64,000 bases of DNA from a virus. The position numbers and the translations under genes are program-made. Of the stretch, positions 1 to 8,087 are shown in pieces; position 1 is the stretch's first letter, and the number at the start of each line of letters is the position of its first letter. The DNA lies in IMG/VR virus record IMGVR_UViG_3300036820_000004, positions 55,754 through 119,753 of that record. The stretch is one strand, 5' to 3'. The notes below the pieces were generated by a model, which was not told where the DNA came from, ran no database searches, and worked only from the letters and a program-made list of their open reading frames with translations.

Positions 1-2
1 TG

Positions 3-137
3 ACGTGGGCGCAGATCGGTTCCGCGCTCCTCGGCCGCCCCGATCCCCGGCTCGCGAAGAAGCACGCCCGGATGCTGGCCCGGGCCGCGAACCGGAAAGC
101 CGCCGCGTCGATCAGCCTGGAGGGACTCGATGCCTGA
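3..137 (+). CDS. C-terminal fragment of an upstream phage protein (5' end outside window)
   Basis: An open frame enters from the window's left edge and stops at TGA 135-137, giving 44 residues that include TWAQIGSALLGRPDPRLAKK. The stop overlaps the start of the next gene by 8 bases, the same coupling seen between the genes that follow. The residues look like a helical segment, perhaps of a helix-turn-helix, but too little is present to name the protein. By position it could be a small terminase-proximal protein; that is only inference. Confidence 0.6.
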   Translation, partial: TWAQIGSALLGRPDPRLAKKHARMLARAANRKAAASISLEGLDA

Positions 138-429
138 CCGCCTCGTTATCACGTGTCCTGAGCATGGCTGCCCGCTCGTCCCCTCCCTTGCCGACCCGGT
201 CATGCTCTACTGCCCGCAAGACGCCGCCTGCGACACCTCTGTCCGCATCTTCGCGTCAGATGCCCCGCTGTTCCCCTCCTCGCCCATGACCGAGCTTGAG
301 CAGGGCGGTGCTCAGCAGCACGAGTTCGTGCTCTCCCGTGTCGCTGCGGGGTTCTCGCGAACGGAGGCCATGCAGATCCTCTGCTGCATCGTCTCGGCCG
401 GGATCATGAAGGGATCCGGTGATGGCTGA
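130..429 (+). CDS. Hypothetical protein, Cys-containing, pre-portal region
   Basis: This 99-residue protein starts at ATG 130 inside the end of the preceding gene. The N-terminal half has two cysteine pairs (CPEHGCP near residue 9 and YCPQDAACD near 27) that could bind a metal. The C-terminal half, around FVLSRVAAGFSRTEAMQIL, looks helical. It overlaps the next gene by 8 bases, so it is probably translationally coupled in the same operon. I do not recognise the family. Confidence 0.7.
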   Translation: MPDRLVITCPEHGCPLVPSLADPVMLYCPQDAACDTSVRIFASDAPLFPSSPMTELEQGGAQQHEFVLSRVAAGFSRTEAMQILCCIVSAGIMKGSGDG

Positions 430-619
430 CCCGCCAGGCACGTTCCGCCGCATCGACGACCCGCAAGCCGAGGTAGAACGGCTCGCCCGCGAGCGGCAGA
501 TAGCAGCGGGCCAGGTCTGCGCCGAAGTGGTCCGCCGTGACGGCTGCCCGATGCGCCGCCTGCCGCCGCGCAGCCGCGCCCACGACCCTGACCACTGCGA
601 CCGCGCATGGGGGGGCTGA
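422..619 (+). CDS. Small hypothetical protein
   Basis: A 65-residue, very charged protein. I chose ATG 422 over the adjacent GTG 419 because ATG is the stronger start. The stretch around QAEVERLARERQIA suggests a short helix. It sits between coupled small genes upstream of the portal. No family was recognised. Confidence 0.6.
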   Translation: MADPPGTFRRIDDPQAEVERLARERQIAAGQVCAEVVRRDGCPMRRLPPRSRAHDPDHCDRAWGG

Positions 620-621
620 CC

Positions 622-1218
622 ATGGCTGACGACGACGCCTACCTGGCCGCTGACGCGCAGGACCGCCGCGCTGCCCTCGCTGCCGCTGTTGACCTGGCCT
701 CCCGCCGCGGCGACATCGGCTTCCACCACGACGCCGACCCCCACTGGCTTCACCTCGCGGACTCGGCCTACCGCTGGCTCCGCAACCGCGACACCCTGCA
801 CGTCGTCTCCGTGGCGATCACGCCCGGAACCCCTTTCAAGGAAGGAACTACCGCCATGACCGCCACCTTCACCCTCGACGACACCGATGAGGTCGTCTTC
901 TCCCTGACCGGCCAGGACGCCAAGGGCGCCGCGGTGCCGCTGCCCGACGGTTTCACCGCCGCCTGGACGCTGGCCGACCCGGACTCGACGGGTGCCGTCC
1001 TCACCGCGTCCGCGGACACCACGACCGCGACCCTGGCCGCCGGGGTGCCGGACTCGAACCTGATGGTGTCGGTCGTCGTGACCATCACCAACCCGGACGG
1101 GTCGGCCACGACCCTGAACGGCGCCGAGGCCGTCATCGTCCAGGCCACCGCCGCGACCACGGTGGGCCTGGTCGCCGGCACGCCGTCCGCTGAGCCCCCG
1201 GCCGCGCCCTCAGCCTGA
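622..1218 (+). CDS. Hypothetical structural-region protein with a C-terminal Ig-like/beta domain; possible internal start
   Basis: The 198-residue frame starts at ATG 622, just after the previous stop, with a G-rich ribosome site. The N-terminal ~75 residues (DRRAALAAAVDLASRR, then YRWLRNRD) are helical. The rest, from MTATFTLDDTDEV onward, is a Thr/Val-rich beta domain like the small Ig-fold proteins found near actinophage head genes. An in-frame ATG at 856 is preceded by AAGGAAGG at about 839-846, so the beta domain may also be made alone. A bacterial Ig-like role (capsid decoration or particle surface) is inference. Because both start sites look usable, the annotation could be one gene or two nested products. 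Confidence 0.65.
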   Translation: MADDDAYLAADAQDRRAALAAAVDLASRRGDIGFHHDADPHWLHLADSAYRWLRNRDTLHVVSVAITPGTPFKEGTTAMTATFTLDDTDEVVFSLTGQDAKGAAVPLPDGFTAAWTLADPDSTGAVLTASADTTTATLAAGVPDSNLMVSVVVTITNPDGSATTLNGAEAVIVQATAATTVGLVAGTPSAEPPAAPSA

Positions 1219-1290
1219 CAGCGCGGGGCCGCGCCGGGCTGGTGCGGGGAGACCGGCGCGGCCCCGTCAGGTCAGGCATGATGGGACAGC

Positions 1291-1596
1291 ATGAGCGAGG
1301 AAGACGAGATGGCCGATGTCGTACAGGCGCAGGTTCTCCGGGCGTTCGGGTTGAAGCCCTGGGATGCTGGCCTGGCAGCTGTCCCGCTGCGCATCCGGAT
1401 CTGGCGTGCGGTCACCCGCGCCTACCAGCGCGGCAAGGCCATCGACTGGCGCTCATACAACGCGGCCGACGCTGCGGCCCGCGCTGCCATCGAGGCTTAT
1501 AAGGCCGCGCTTCCCGGCCGCGCGCAGGAGATCGCGGACGAGCTCAGCGAGGACCTGCCGCCGGGGATGCGGTTCGAGTGGGTGCCCAATGACTGA
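1291..1596 (+). CDS. Hypothetical protein
   Basis: A 101-residue protein beginning at ATG 1291, about 70 bases after the previous gene. It is mostly helical and charged (RIRIWRAVTRAYQRGKAIDW in the middle, an acidic ELSEDLPPG tail). Its stop overlaps the next gene's ATG by 8 bases. No family was recognised. Confidence 0.6.
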   Translation: MSEEDEMADVVQAQVLRAFGLKPWDAGLAAVPLRIRIWRAVTRAYQRGKAIDWRSYNAADAAARAAIEAYKAALPGRAQEIADELSEDLPPGMRFEWVPND

Positions 1597-2185
1597 CGAC
1601 GCCGCAGGCCACCTCCTGCACAACATCCTGAACCCGCCATCCCGGCCCGGACCGCCGTACACGCATACCATCGACCTGAGTCCTCCTGACCCGGCCGAGG
1701 CCGTGGCGTGGCTGCGCAAACAGATCAAGGACGACAAGGTAGCCGCCGAGGCGGCCACACCCGGCCCGTGGGCATGGGAAGCAACTGGCGAGAAGGACAG
1801 TTCCTGGGCGGTCGGCCTAGTCCAGGACGAATACGGGAACACGCTCAGCGCCCAGATCGAGCCCGGCGAGGGAATCATCATCGACGGGGTCTGTGAAGGG
1901 ATCGACGGGAACCTTGCCGATGCTGCGCACATCACGCTGCACAATCCAGCCGACGTAATCGCTGATTGCGAAGCCAAGCTGGCCATCCTGGACGCCTGCC
2001 AGCCAGACGCGGCGATGGATGCCGCTCTGGAGGACGGCGACATCTCCACCGGGGAGTACGTGAGCACCGAGGCAACAGGTGCCCACATCCTGCGCCTCCT
2101 CGCTGCGGGTTTCCGCCGCCGCGACGGCTACTCCCGCTACTGGGGTGACCCGGTAACCCACACCATCACCGAGGACGGGCAGTGA
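1589..2185 (+). CDS. DUF6221-like protein
   Basis: This 198-residue protein starts at ATG 1589. A longer upstream extension of the frame only shadows the previous gene. It has the layout I associate with DUF6221, a family of unknown function common in Streptomyces and actinophages: an N-terminal WLRKQIKDDKVAAEAATPGPW segment, and a later DAAHITLHNPADVIADCEAK segment that in relatives precedes a helical tail. It overlaps the next start by 4 bases. The family call rests on remembered sequence style, not a search. Confidence 0.7.
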   Translation: MTDDAAGHLLHNILNPPSRPGPPYTHTIDLSPPDPAEAVAWLRKQIKDDKVAAEAATPGPWAWEATGEKDSSWAVGLVQDEYGNTLSAQIEPGEGIIIDGVCEGIDGNLADAAHITLHNPADVIADCEAKLAILDACQPDAAMDAALEDGDISTGEYVSTEATGAHILRLLAAGFRRRDGYSRYWGDPVTHTITEDGQ

Positions 2186-2514
2186 CCAGCGGCGAACTGG
2201 CACGGGGCGCCCTCTGCCTGGACGGTTGCGACCGGATCGACATCCACGCTGGCGGTACTTGCGAGCGGGATGGTCAGCCGCTGGTTCCCGGCCCGCTTGA
2301 CATAATGCACCGTCACCCGGACATCCCGGTGTTCACGCCGATCCGCAATGAGGGCGTCCTCATCTACGACATGGTGCTGCCGAAGTGGCCCGGGCCCGAG
2401 GGCGTTCCCTGGACCCCGATGCGGAATGCCTTCGCCCGCTGGCATTCGGGCAAAATCTGCTACACCCTGCCGTCCGGCAACATAGTCCACGTCAAACCAG
2501 ACTGCCGCTGCTGA
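2182..2514 (+). CDS. Hypothetical protein upstream of the portal
   Basis: A 110-residue protein from GTG 2182, coupled to the previous gene by a GTGA overlap. It has scattered cysteines (CLDGCD near the N-terminus and a C-terminal CRC) and a central aromatic stretch around WHSGKICYTLPSG. It is the last small gene before the portal fusion. No family was recognised. Confidence 0.6.
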   Translation: MTSGELARGALCLDGCDRIDIHAGGTCERDGQPLVPGPLDIMHRHPDIPVFTPIRNEGVLIYDMVLPKWPGPEGVPWTPMRNAFARWHSGKICYTLPSGNIVHVKPDCRC

Positions 2515-2535
2515 CGTTCGATGCTGGAGGTGACC

Positions 2536-5500
2536 ATGGCCTCCCCTTCGGCCATCCTCGCAGCGAGCAAATCCATGCCCGGCGGGGGCCGGCCGAACCC
2601 GGGCCCCCAGCAGCAGCAAGGCCCTTACATCGGCCGCATGTCCCCGCTGGTGCAGCAACTCAACAATGAGCATGGATATGCGAATACGTATGGCGGCTTT
2701 TTGCCGAGGCCGCCGCAGACGTTTACCGATGGCGCATTCAGCCCGTTCTCGCCGATCATGCCGGTGCCGATTGATGCGCCACCACCTGGCTTCGAGCGGC
2801 CAGAACCCCGGCGATTCGCCTACGAGGTAGGTTACAACCTTCCTATCGGCGACCCGGGCACTGAGGGCGGCTACAAGCTCGCCCCGTTCTCGGTGCTCAA
2901 GTCGCTGTCGAAGAACTACTCGATCGCGCGGCGCTGCATCCAGCTAGTGAAAAAGGAAGTCTGCGGCCTGGACTGGGACATCACCCTCACCTCCCACGCG
3001 GAGAAGGCCTACCAGGGTGACCATGAGGCGCAGCGGGACTTCGGGGAACGGCGCGCGAAGGCGATGCGGTTTTTCCGCAAGCCGGACCCGAACTACTTCG
3101 ACTTCACGTCGTGGATGTCGGCGATGCTGGAGCAGATCCTCACCATCGACGCCCTGAGCTTGTACCTGTGCCCGAAGAAGGGCACCGGGATGGGCCGGGG
3201 CCTGCTCGGCTCGGACCTGGACGGCTTGTGGTGCATCGACGGGGCGACGATCCGGCCGCTGCTGAACCTGCACGGCGGCATGCCCGTCCCCCCCGCGCCC
3301 GCCTACCAGCAGTACGAGTACGGCGTGCCCCGCGCTGATTTCACGACGGTGATGGCCGGCCTGGACCTGCCCGAGATCGCCGGCGGGGAACGCGGGGCTT
3401 ACCGCGGCGACCAGCTGGTCTACCTGCCGATGTGCCCGTTCCCTGACTCGCCGTACGGGTTCTCCCCGACCGAGCAGGCGCTGGTCCCGATCCTGACCGG
3501 GCTCCGCAAGCAGGGCTACCAGCTGGAGTTCTTCACCGAGGGCACCGTGCCCGCGGTTTATATTTCACCAGGCGATACATCCATGACTCCCAATCAGGTA
3601 AGGGAGCTTCAGGATGCATTGAATGCGGTCGCGAACGACCAGGCATTTCATTGGAAAGTCATTGTTTTGCCGCCTGGAAGCAAAACAATGCCACAAAAGC
3701 CTAATGATATTGTCGACCAGAGCGACGAGTGGATCGCCAACGAGGTCTGCATGATGTACGGCGTCTCCCCCATGGACGTCGGCATCCTCCCCAAGGTGTC
3801 CACCGTGGCCAGCCCGTTCGCGGCGCGGGAAATGGCGCAGGCCAGCCGCACCAACCAGGAGAAGACCGACACCACGCCGCTGCTGAAGTTCATCGCCTCG
3901 ATCCCGAACTTCATCCTCCAGATCGTGTGCGACCAGCCGGACATGGAGTTCTCGTTCGAGGGCATGCGCGAGGTCCAGGACGAGGCGGCGCTGACCGACA
4001 CCTACGTCAAGCAGGCGCAGATCGGTGTCCGGTCGGTCGACGAGTTCCGCGACAAGATCGGCCTGCCGCCGTGGGGCCTGGACGAGACGAGCGGCCCGCT
4101 GGTGTTCACGCCGATGGGACCGATCCCCCTGTCGGAGGCCGTGTCGATCGCGCAGGCGCAGGCACAGGCCAAGGCACTGCCGCCCGGGTCGTCCGGCGCC
4201 AAAAAGCCCGCGGTGACCGCGAAGCCGCTGCCGTCCGGCACCGTCACCGGGCGGCAGCGCGCCCGCGGCGGTGCCGCGCTCACCCCGGCGCACGCCGCGT
4301 CCGAAGGGTTCATGCCCGAACGGTCGGCCAAGAAGCCCTCGGCGGGCCCGGCTCACGCCCAGGCGTCAGTTAAGGCGACGCTGGCCGAACTGGAGGCCCT
4401 GACCCGGCACCTGCGCAAGGGACGCCTGATCTCCACATGGGAAGCCCGGCATCTCGAGCCCCGCGCGCTGTCGCTGATCGCCGAGCAGATGGCGAAGGGC
4501 ATGGACGCCGAGCAGGCCGCGGGCCTGGTGAAGACCATCGTCCTGCCGCCCGCGTCCTACCAGTGGGCAGAGAAGGCCCGGCACGAGCAGTCCCCGCAGG
4601 CTCAGATCCAGGCGCAGCAACTGGCCCTGGAGCAGGAGTACACGCGGCGGATCGAGGCCGCGTTCGCGTCCGCTGCCGCCGCGGCGGCGAAACTCATCGC
4701 CGCGTGGGGCGCGGGCACTCTCGCCGTGACTACCGCGGTCCTCGCCGGGCTCATCGCCGCCGAGTTGCGCAAGGCGCTGACGGCAGCGCTGAGCGGCCTG
4801 TGGGCCGACGCGTGGGCGCACGGCGAAGCCGAAGCAGGCGGATCCGCTGGCGGGGCGCTGGAAGCGTTCCTCGGCACCGTCGGCCGGCAGGTGCAGGAGT
4901 GGGTCAGCGAAACCAACGTCGCCGCCATCATCGCCGACCTGCGGGACCTGGCCGGCCTGAAACGCAAGGCCCTGATCGCCGCGCTGCTGCGACTCCTCAA
5001 GGCAGATGAGCGGGCCGAACTCATCGCTGTCACCGAGCTGATGCGCGCCTGGAACCAGGCCGTTCTCGCCGTCTGGAAGCTGCTCGGGGTCACCTATAAG
5101 GGCTGGCAGACCCGCAACGACGCCAAGGTGTGTTTCCCCGCAGGTACGCCCGTGGCGACGCCGACTGGCGAAGTGCCGATCGAGCGGCTAAAGCCCGGGG
5201 ATCTCGTCATCACGCCAGAGGGGCAGCGTCCCGTCATTGCCACCATGGAGCGCCTGTACACAGGTGGCCTTACGGTGATTCAGGCGGAAGGCCGGACGGT
5301 CACGGCGACTGACAATCACCGGTTCATGACCACCAACGGCTGGCGCAAGGCTGCCGACCTCAAGCCCGGGGACCTCCTCAAGTCGCTTGAGGACGAGTCG
5401 GCAGAGATTGGCAGCGTCGTTCACTTCTCGCTCGCCCAGCCGGATGACGTGCCAGCCGAGGCGGCCAAGTTCCGCATCGCGGATGGCGTCCTTGGCCGCA

Positions 5501-7776
5501 GTCCGCTGGTGCCAGTACTCGCCGTCGGCCTCAATGGCGACGGCGAGACTGGTGAGCGCGAAGTCGATCGTCCAGCGGCTCACGTCAAGTTCGGGCGTGA
5601 ACTCAAGGCGCAGCAGGGTGAGCGCCTGACGGACGCGGAACTCCAGCATGGTCTCGCCCGTAAACTTGCGGTAGCAACTGCGGGAGCAGAACTGCCGATC
5701 GGCAGCGGCAAGGCCCGGCTGCGTGCGGAAGGTGACACTGCACGTCTTGCAGGTGAGGTAGACCGGTGGCCGGCGGCATTCCTCGGAACAGAACCGCCTG
5801 TTGAGATGCTTCTCAGCCCGGAAACGCGTTCCGCAGCGGTCACAGTCGACGTACTTGGTCTCGGCAGTGGTACATGCCCGCGAGCACGTCCTGTAGCGCT
5901 CGGCGGTGGACTGGCTGACGGTGAAGTCCTTGCCGCAGACAATGCAGGTCTTCGTGACCTTGCAACTGTCCTCGTAGCACGCCCGGGAGCAGTGGATCTT
6001 GGTCTTGTTATTGAGCCTGCCGGGGCGGAAGACGATGCCGCAGCCCGGGCAAGTGCGTTCGGCGTGGACGCGCGTAGCGGTGTGATAGCACTCGTTGGAG
6101 CAGAAGACTCGGGGGCTCCGGGTGCGCTGAGCACGCACGACGATTTTGCTGCACTGGGCGCATTGGTAAGTGAATGGCACGGACAGGCTTCCCCCATTCA
6201 AGCCATTATCGTTAATCACCCGCTTACAGTTTACAATGTCAGCGTTGAAACGGAGCCCGTTTACTACGCGAGTCGCTTCCTAGTTCACAATTGCGGGGAA
6301 TGCAAGGCCAACCAGGCGGCCGGCTCCATTCCCGTCGGTGCGCGTTTCCCCAGCGGCGACCTGATGCCGCCAGGACATCCGCGCTGCCGGTGTCATGCGA
6401 CCGCGCCCCCGCCCGGCTGGACACCCCCGGTCACGGCCGCGAACAAGAAGCGCAAGCGGGGCGTGAACCTGGACGGCGAAGTCGTTCTGGCCGACGCCAA
6501 GCCCGGAGACGAGAACCCTGCCGGCGGAGGTGGCCGCACCCTTTACCCGCACCGCCCTGACGGAACCGAGGTACCCGGGGGTGTTCCCGGCGCGTCTGCG
6601 GGAGGGGAGCCGCCGCGCTGGGACGCCTCCACCCCGGAACGCCGCGGCTACGTCAACACCTACGGCGAGGACGACGGCGACTGGCCTGAGCATGTCCGCG
6701 AGGTCGCGCCCAGGCCGGATCAGGACTACCCGGACGGCGGCGGCGAAGACGAGGACCTGTGGCCGGAAGGCGGCCACGGCACCGCCCAGCCCCCGGTGAC
6801 GTCGATCGGCGGCGGACCGCGCGGCCGGGCACCAAACGCGGTGGGCAAGGCCGCCGACGCTGCGGCACAGTTCCTGAAGGACGCGCCGAAGGCCAAGGCC
6901 AGCGCGGTGCGCAAGCTCATGCAGGAGAACTTCCCGCCGGACGCCCTCGCCTGGGTAGGTCGCGCCACATGGGTGGGCCCCGTTGAGATCCCGCTGGAAC
7001 TCATGGACCTGTCCGGCCGGAAGGGGTGGGCGGCGAGCCACCAGCAGGGCCACGTCAAGGCCATCGCCCGCGACCTGAAGGCCGGCCGGAAAGTCAACGA
7101 GATCATCGGCGTGCTGCGCCCGGGTCACAACCACGTCCGCCTTGTTGACGGCAGGCATCGCACCCTGGCCTGCGAGAAGAACAAGATGCCGGTCCGCGGC
7201 TACGTCGGGTTCCTGGACCGCGACTCCGACCTGGAAGCGGCGTATGACACCTACCACCAGCAGCATCACTTCGGGGACAGCCCGAAGAACAAGGCCGCAG
7301 GCTACGACCTGAGCCCGCGGTCGGGCATGATCTCCCTGGACCTGCCGGAAGGCCTCATCCAGCCGGTGCCCGGCGGCGTGGACGACCACCACGTGACGGT
7401 CGCCTACCTCGGCAAGGATGTGGACGATAGGGAGCTGGATATTGTGCTGGCGCAGGCACGCACCGCGGCCCGGCATGCTCCGGGCCCGCTGGCCGGGATG
7501 CTGTCCGGCATCGGCTCATTCCCGCCGTCCGATGGCAGTGACGGCATGGTGCCCGCGTTCGTCCCGGCCCGCATCCCCGGCGCGGAGAAGCTCCGCGCCG
7601 ACCTTGAGCACCTGTCGGCCAGCGAGCACAAGGACTGGGCGCCGCACGTCACCCTCGCCTACCTGCAGCCGGGTGAGCCGCTCCCGGCGCCGCATCCCCC
7701 GGTGCCGGTGACGTTCACCCACCTGTCAGTGCACCGGGGCGATGAGGTGTACCGGTTCCCGCTGGGTGGCGAGTGA
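2536..7776 (+). CDS. Portal protein fused to MuF head-morphogenesis domain, ParB-like domain and 2H phosphoesterase domain; intein-containing precursor
   Basis: The frame encodes 1746 residues; splicing out the intein (residues ~866-1252) would leave 1359. ATG 2536 is preferred over ATG 2521 because GGAGG lies at 2526-2530. Residues ~100-500 form a portal-type domain (SVLKSLSKNYSIARRCI, then LTGLRKQGYQLEFF and MMYGVSPMDVG), which would be the dodecameric DNA channel at the capsid vertex. Ala-rich helices at ~690-860 lead into a MuF motif that the intein splits: DAKV before it and CGECKANQ...PPGHPRCRC after it. At ~1478-1590 a ParB/sulfiredoxin-like domain carries VDGRHRTLA. The last ~140 residues carry two HxT motifs, HHVTVAYL (~1618) and PHVTLAYL (~1703), diagnostic of 2H phosphoesterases (2'-5' RNA ligase-like). 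MuF C-termini in temperate phages often carry variable effector domains; delivery of these domains with the DNA is inference. Confidence 0.88.
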   Translation: MASPSAILAASKSMPGGGRPNPGPQQQQGPYIGRMSPLVQQLNNEHGYANTYGGFLPRPPQTFTDGAFSPFSPIMPVPIDAPPPGFERPEPRRFAYEVGYNLPIGDPGTEGGYKLAPFSVLKSLSKNYSIARRCIQLVKKEVCGLDWDITLTSHAEKAYQGDHEAQRDFGERRAKAMRFFRKPDPNYFDFTSWMSAMLEQILTIDALSLYLCPKKGTGMGRGLLGSDLDGLWCIDGATIRPLLNLHGGMPVPPAPAYQQYEYGVPRADFTTVMAGLDLPEIAGGERGAYRGDQLVYLPMCPFPDSPYGFSPTEQALVPILTGLRKQGYQLEFFTEGTVPAVYISPGDTSMTPNQVRELQDALNAVANDQAFHWKVIVLPPGSKTMPQKPNDIVDQSDEWIANEVCMMYGVSPMDVGILPKVSTVASPFAAREMAQASRTNQEKTDTTPLLKFIASIPNFILQIVCDQPDMEFSFEGMREVQDEAALTDTYVKQAQIGVRSVDEFRDKIGLPPWGLDETSGPLVFTPMGPIPLSEAVSIAQAQAQAKALPPGSSGAKKPAVTAKPLPSGTVTGRQRARGGAALTPAHAASEGFMPERSAKKPSAGPAHAQASVKATLAELEALTRHLRKGRLISTWEARHLEPRALSLIAEQMAKGMDAEQAAGLVKTIVLPPASYQWAEKARHEQSPQAQIQAQQLALEQEYTRRIEAAFASAAAAAAKLIAAWGAGTLAVTTAVLAGLIAAELRKALTAALSGLWADAWAHGEAEAGGSAGGALEAFLGTVGRQVQEWVSETNVAAIIADLRDLAGLKRKALIAALLRLLKADERAELIAVTELMRAWNQAVLAVWKLLGVTYKGWQTRNDAKVCFPAGTPVATPTGEVPIERLKPGDLVITPEGQRPVIATMERLYTGGLTVIQAEGRTVTATDNHRFMTTNGWRKAADLKPGDLLKSLEDESAEIGSVVHFSLAQPDDVPAEAAKFRIADGVLGRSPLVPVLAVGLNGDGETGEREVDRPAAHVKFGRELKAQQGERLTDAELQHGLARKLAVATAGAELPIGSGKARLRAEGDTARLAGEVDRWPAAFLGTEPPVEMLLSPETRSAAVTVDVLGLGSGTCPRARPVALGGGLADGEVLAADNAGLRDLATVLVARPGAVDLGLVIEPAGAEDDAAARASAFGVDARSGVIALVGAEDSGAPGALSTHDDFAALGALVSEWHGQASPIQAIIVNHPLTVYNVSVETEPVYYASRFLVHNCGECKANQAAGSIPVGARFPSGDLMPPGHPRCRCHATAPPPGWTPPVTAANKKRKRGVNLDGEVVLADAKPGDENPAGGGGRTLYPHRPDGTEVPGGVPGASAGGEPPRWDASTPERRGYVNTYGEDDGDWPEHVREVAPRPDQDYPDGGGEDEDLWPEGGHGTAQPPVTSIGGGPRGRAPNAVGKAADAAAQFLKDAPKAKASAVRKLMQENFPPDALAWVGRATWVGPVEIPLELMDLSGRKGWAASHQQGHVKAIARDLKAGRKVNEIIGVLRPGHNHVRLVDGRHRTLACEKNKMPVRGYVGFLDRDSDLEAAYDTYHQQHHFGDSPKNKAAGYDLSPRSGMISLDLPEGLIQPVPGGVDDHHVTVAYLGKDVDDRELDIVLAQARTAARHAPGPLAGMLSGIGSFPPSDGSDGMVPAFVPARIPGAEKLRADLEHLSASEHKDWAPHVTLAYLQPGEPLPAPHPPVPVTFTHLSVHRGDEVYRFPLGGE
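5131..6291 (+). other. Intein (387 codons) inserted in the MuF motif of the portal fusion
   Basis: The intein begins at Cys codon 5131-5133 (CFPAGTPVATPTGEVPIERL) and ends at His-Asn (VHN, Asn codon 6289-6291), followed by the +1 Cys of the extein. Block A is therefore intact. Block B is TATDNHRFMTTNGW, with the Thr and His needed for N-S acyl shift. Block F reads VYNVSVETEPVYYASRF. All catalytic residues for protein splicing are present. No LAGLIDADG or sense-strand HNH domain occurs between blocks B and F. The forward translation there is low-complexity and Ala/Gly/Val-rich, because that DNA encodes a nuclease on the opposite strand. Insertion at the most conserved cysteine motif of MuF is typical of inteins, which target sites that cannot easily be lost. 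Confidence 0.9.
5188..6219 (-). CDS. Antisense homing-endonuclease-like gene nested in the intein (zinc-knuckle repeats plus Vsr/DUF559-like nuclease)
   Basis: A 343-codon frame runs opposite to the portal gene entirely within the intein. Its N-terminal ~185 residues hold about five CxxC...Cx3C zinc knuckles (CAQC/CSNEC, CPGC/CSRAC, CIVC/CSRAC, CDRC/CSEEC, CKTC/CSRSC). Residues ~190-285 match a Vsr/DUF559-type PD-(D/E)XK nuclease: an E in LEFRVRQALTLL, WTIDFAL, IEADGEYWHQ, then RDAELGRLGWHVIRL. This is the nuclease class known from split-intein-associated homing endonucleases. The ordered cysteines and nuclease motifs make this a real gene rather than a shadow. The start may be GTG 6219 or, more likely, GTG 6180, which has GGGGGA upstream. 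The last ~65 codons overlap intein blocks A and B in antisense, so both strands are constrained there. Confidence 0.82.
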   Translation of the reverse strand: MINDNGLNGGSLSVPFTYQCAQCSKIVVRAQRTRSPRVFCSNECYHTATRVHAERTCPGCGIVFRPGRLNNKTKIHCSRACYEDSCKVTKTCIVCGKDFTVSQSTAERYRTCSRACTTAETKYVDCDRCGTRFRAEKHLNRRFCSEECRRPPVYLTCKTCSVTFRTQPGLAAADRQFCSRSCYRKFTGETMLEFRVRQALTLLRLEFTPELDVSRWTIDFALTSLAVAIEADGEYWHQRTAAKDAIRDAELGRLGWHVIRLGEREVNDAANLCRLVLKRLEEVPGLEVGSLAPAVGGHEPVIVSRRDRPAFRLNHRKATCVQALHGGNDGTLPLWRDDEIPGL

Positions 7777-8087
7777 TGCTGGCTGATCCGGATCGGCCAT
7801 GCCTGCACGGGAACTTCAGGGCCGGTGTTGAGGTCAACCGCCTCAGCGACACCGAGAATGGCCCGGTCACGGGCTACGCGGCCGATATCAAGGTCTGGTG
7901 CGATGACTGCGGCGAGCCATTTCGCTGGATCGGAGTGCAGGCCGGCCTTGACCCGCGCAGGCCGATGTGTTCCGTGGACGAGACGGAACTTCGAGCACCG
8001 CTGCGGCCTGCATCCGCAGACCCGGACTTCGGTTTGGGCATCCCCGGCTTCGCGGTGACATGGCGCGAGGGTTCCGGCAATGGCTAG
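7776..8087 (+). CDS. Hypothetical zinc-ribbon-like protein
   Basis: A 103-residue protein from ATG 7776, which shares its A with the portal stop (TGATG). The centre contains VWCDDCGEPFRWIG, a CxxC followed by an aromatic FxWxG pattern often seen in small actinophage proteins of unknown role. An N-terminal CLHG could supply more metal ligands. Tight coupling to the portal implies expression with head genes. Confidence 0.7.
   Translation: MLADPDRPCLHGNFRAGVEVNRLSDTENGPVTGYAADIKVWCDDCGEPFRWIGVQAGLDPRRPMCSVDETELRAPLRPASADPDFGLGIPGFAVTWREGSGNG

Noticed and set aside
3565-4356. 263-codon leftward frame in the portal domain
   Set aside because: Arg/Gly-rich shadow without cysteines or motifs, unlike the genuine antisense nuclease at 5188-6219.
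5400-6180. LAGLIDADG or sense-strand endonuclease within the intein
   Set aside because: The forward translation has no DOD or HNH motif and is Ala/Gly/Val-rich; the nuclease is on the other strand.
6280-7476. 398-codon leftward frame across the MuF/ParB region
   Set aside because: No domain pattern; it reads the complement of the ParB-like domain. I kept only the antisense frame inside the intein because its motifs are ordered.
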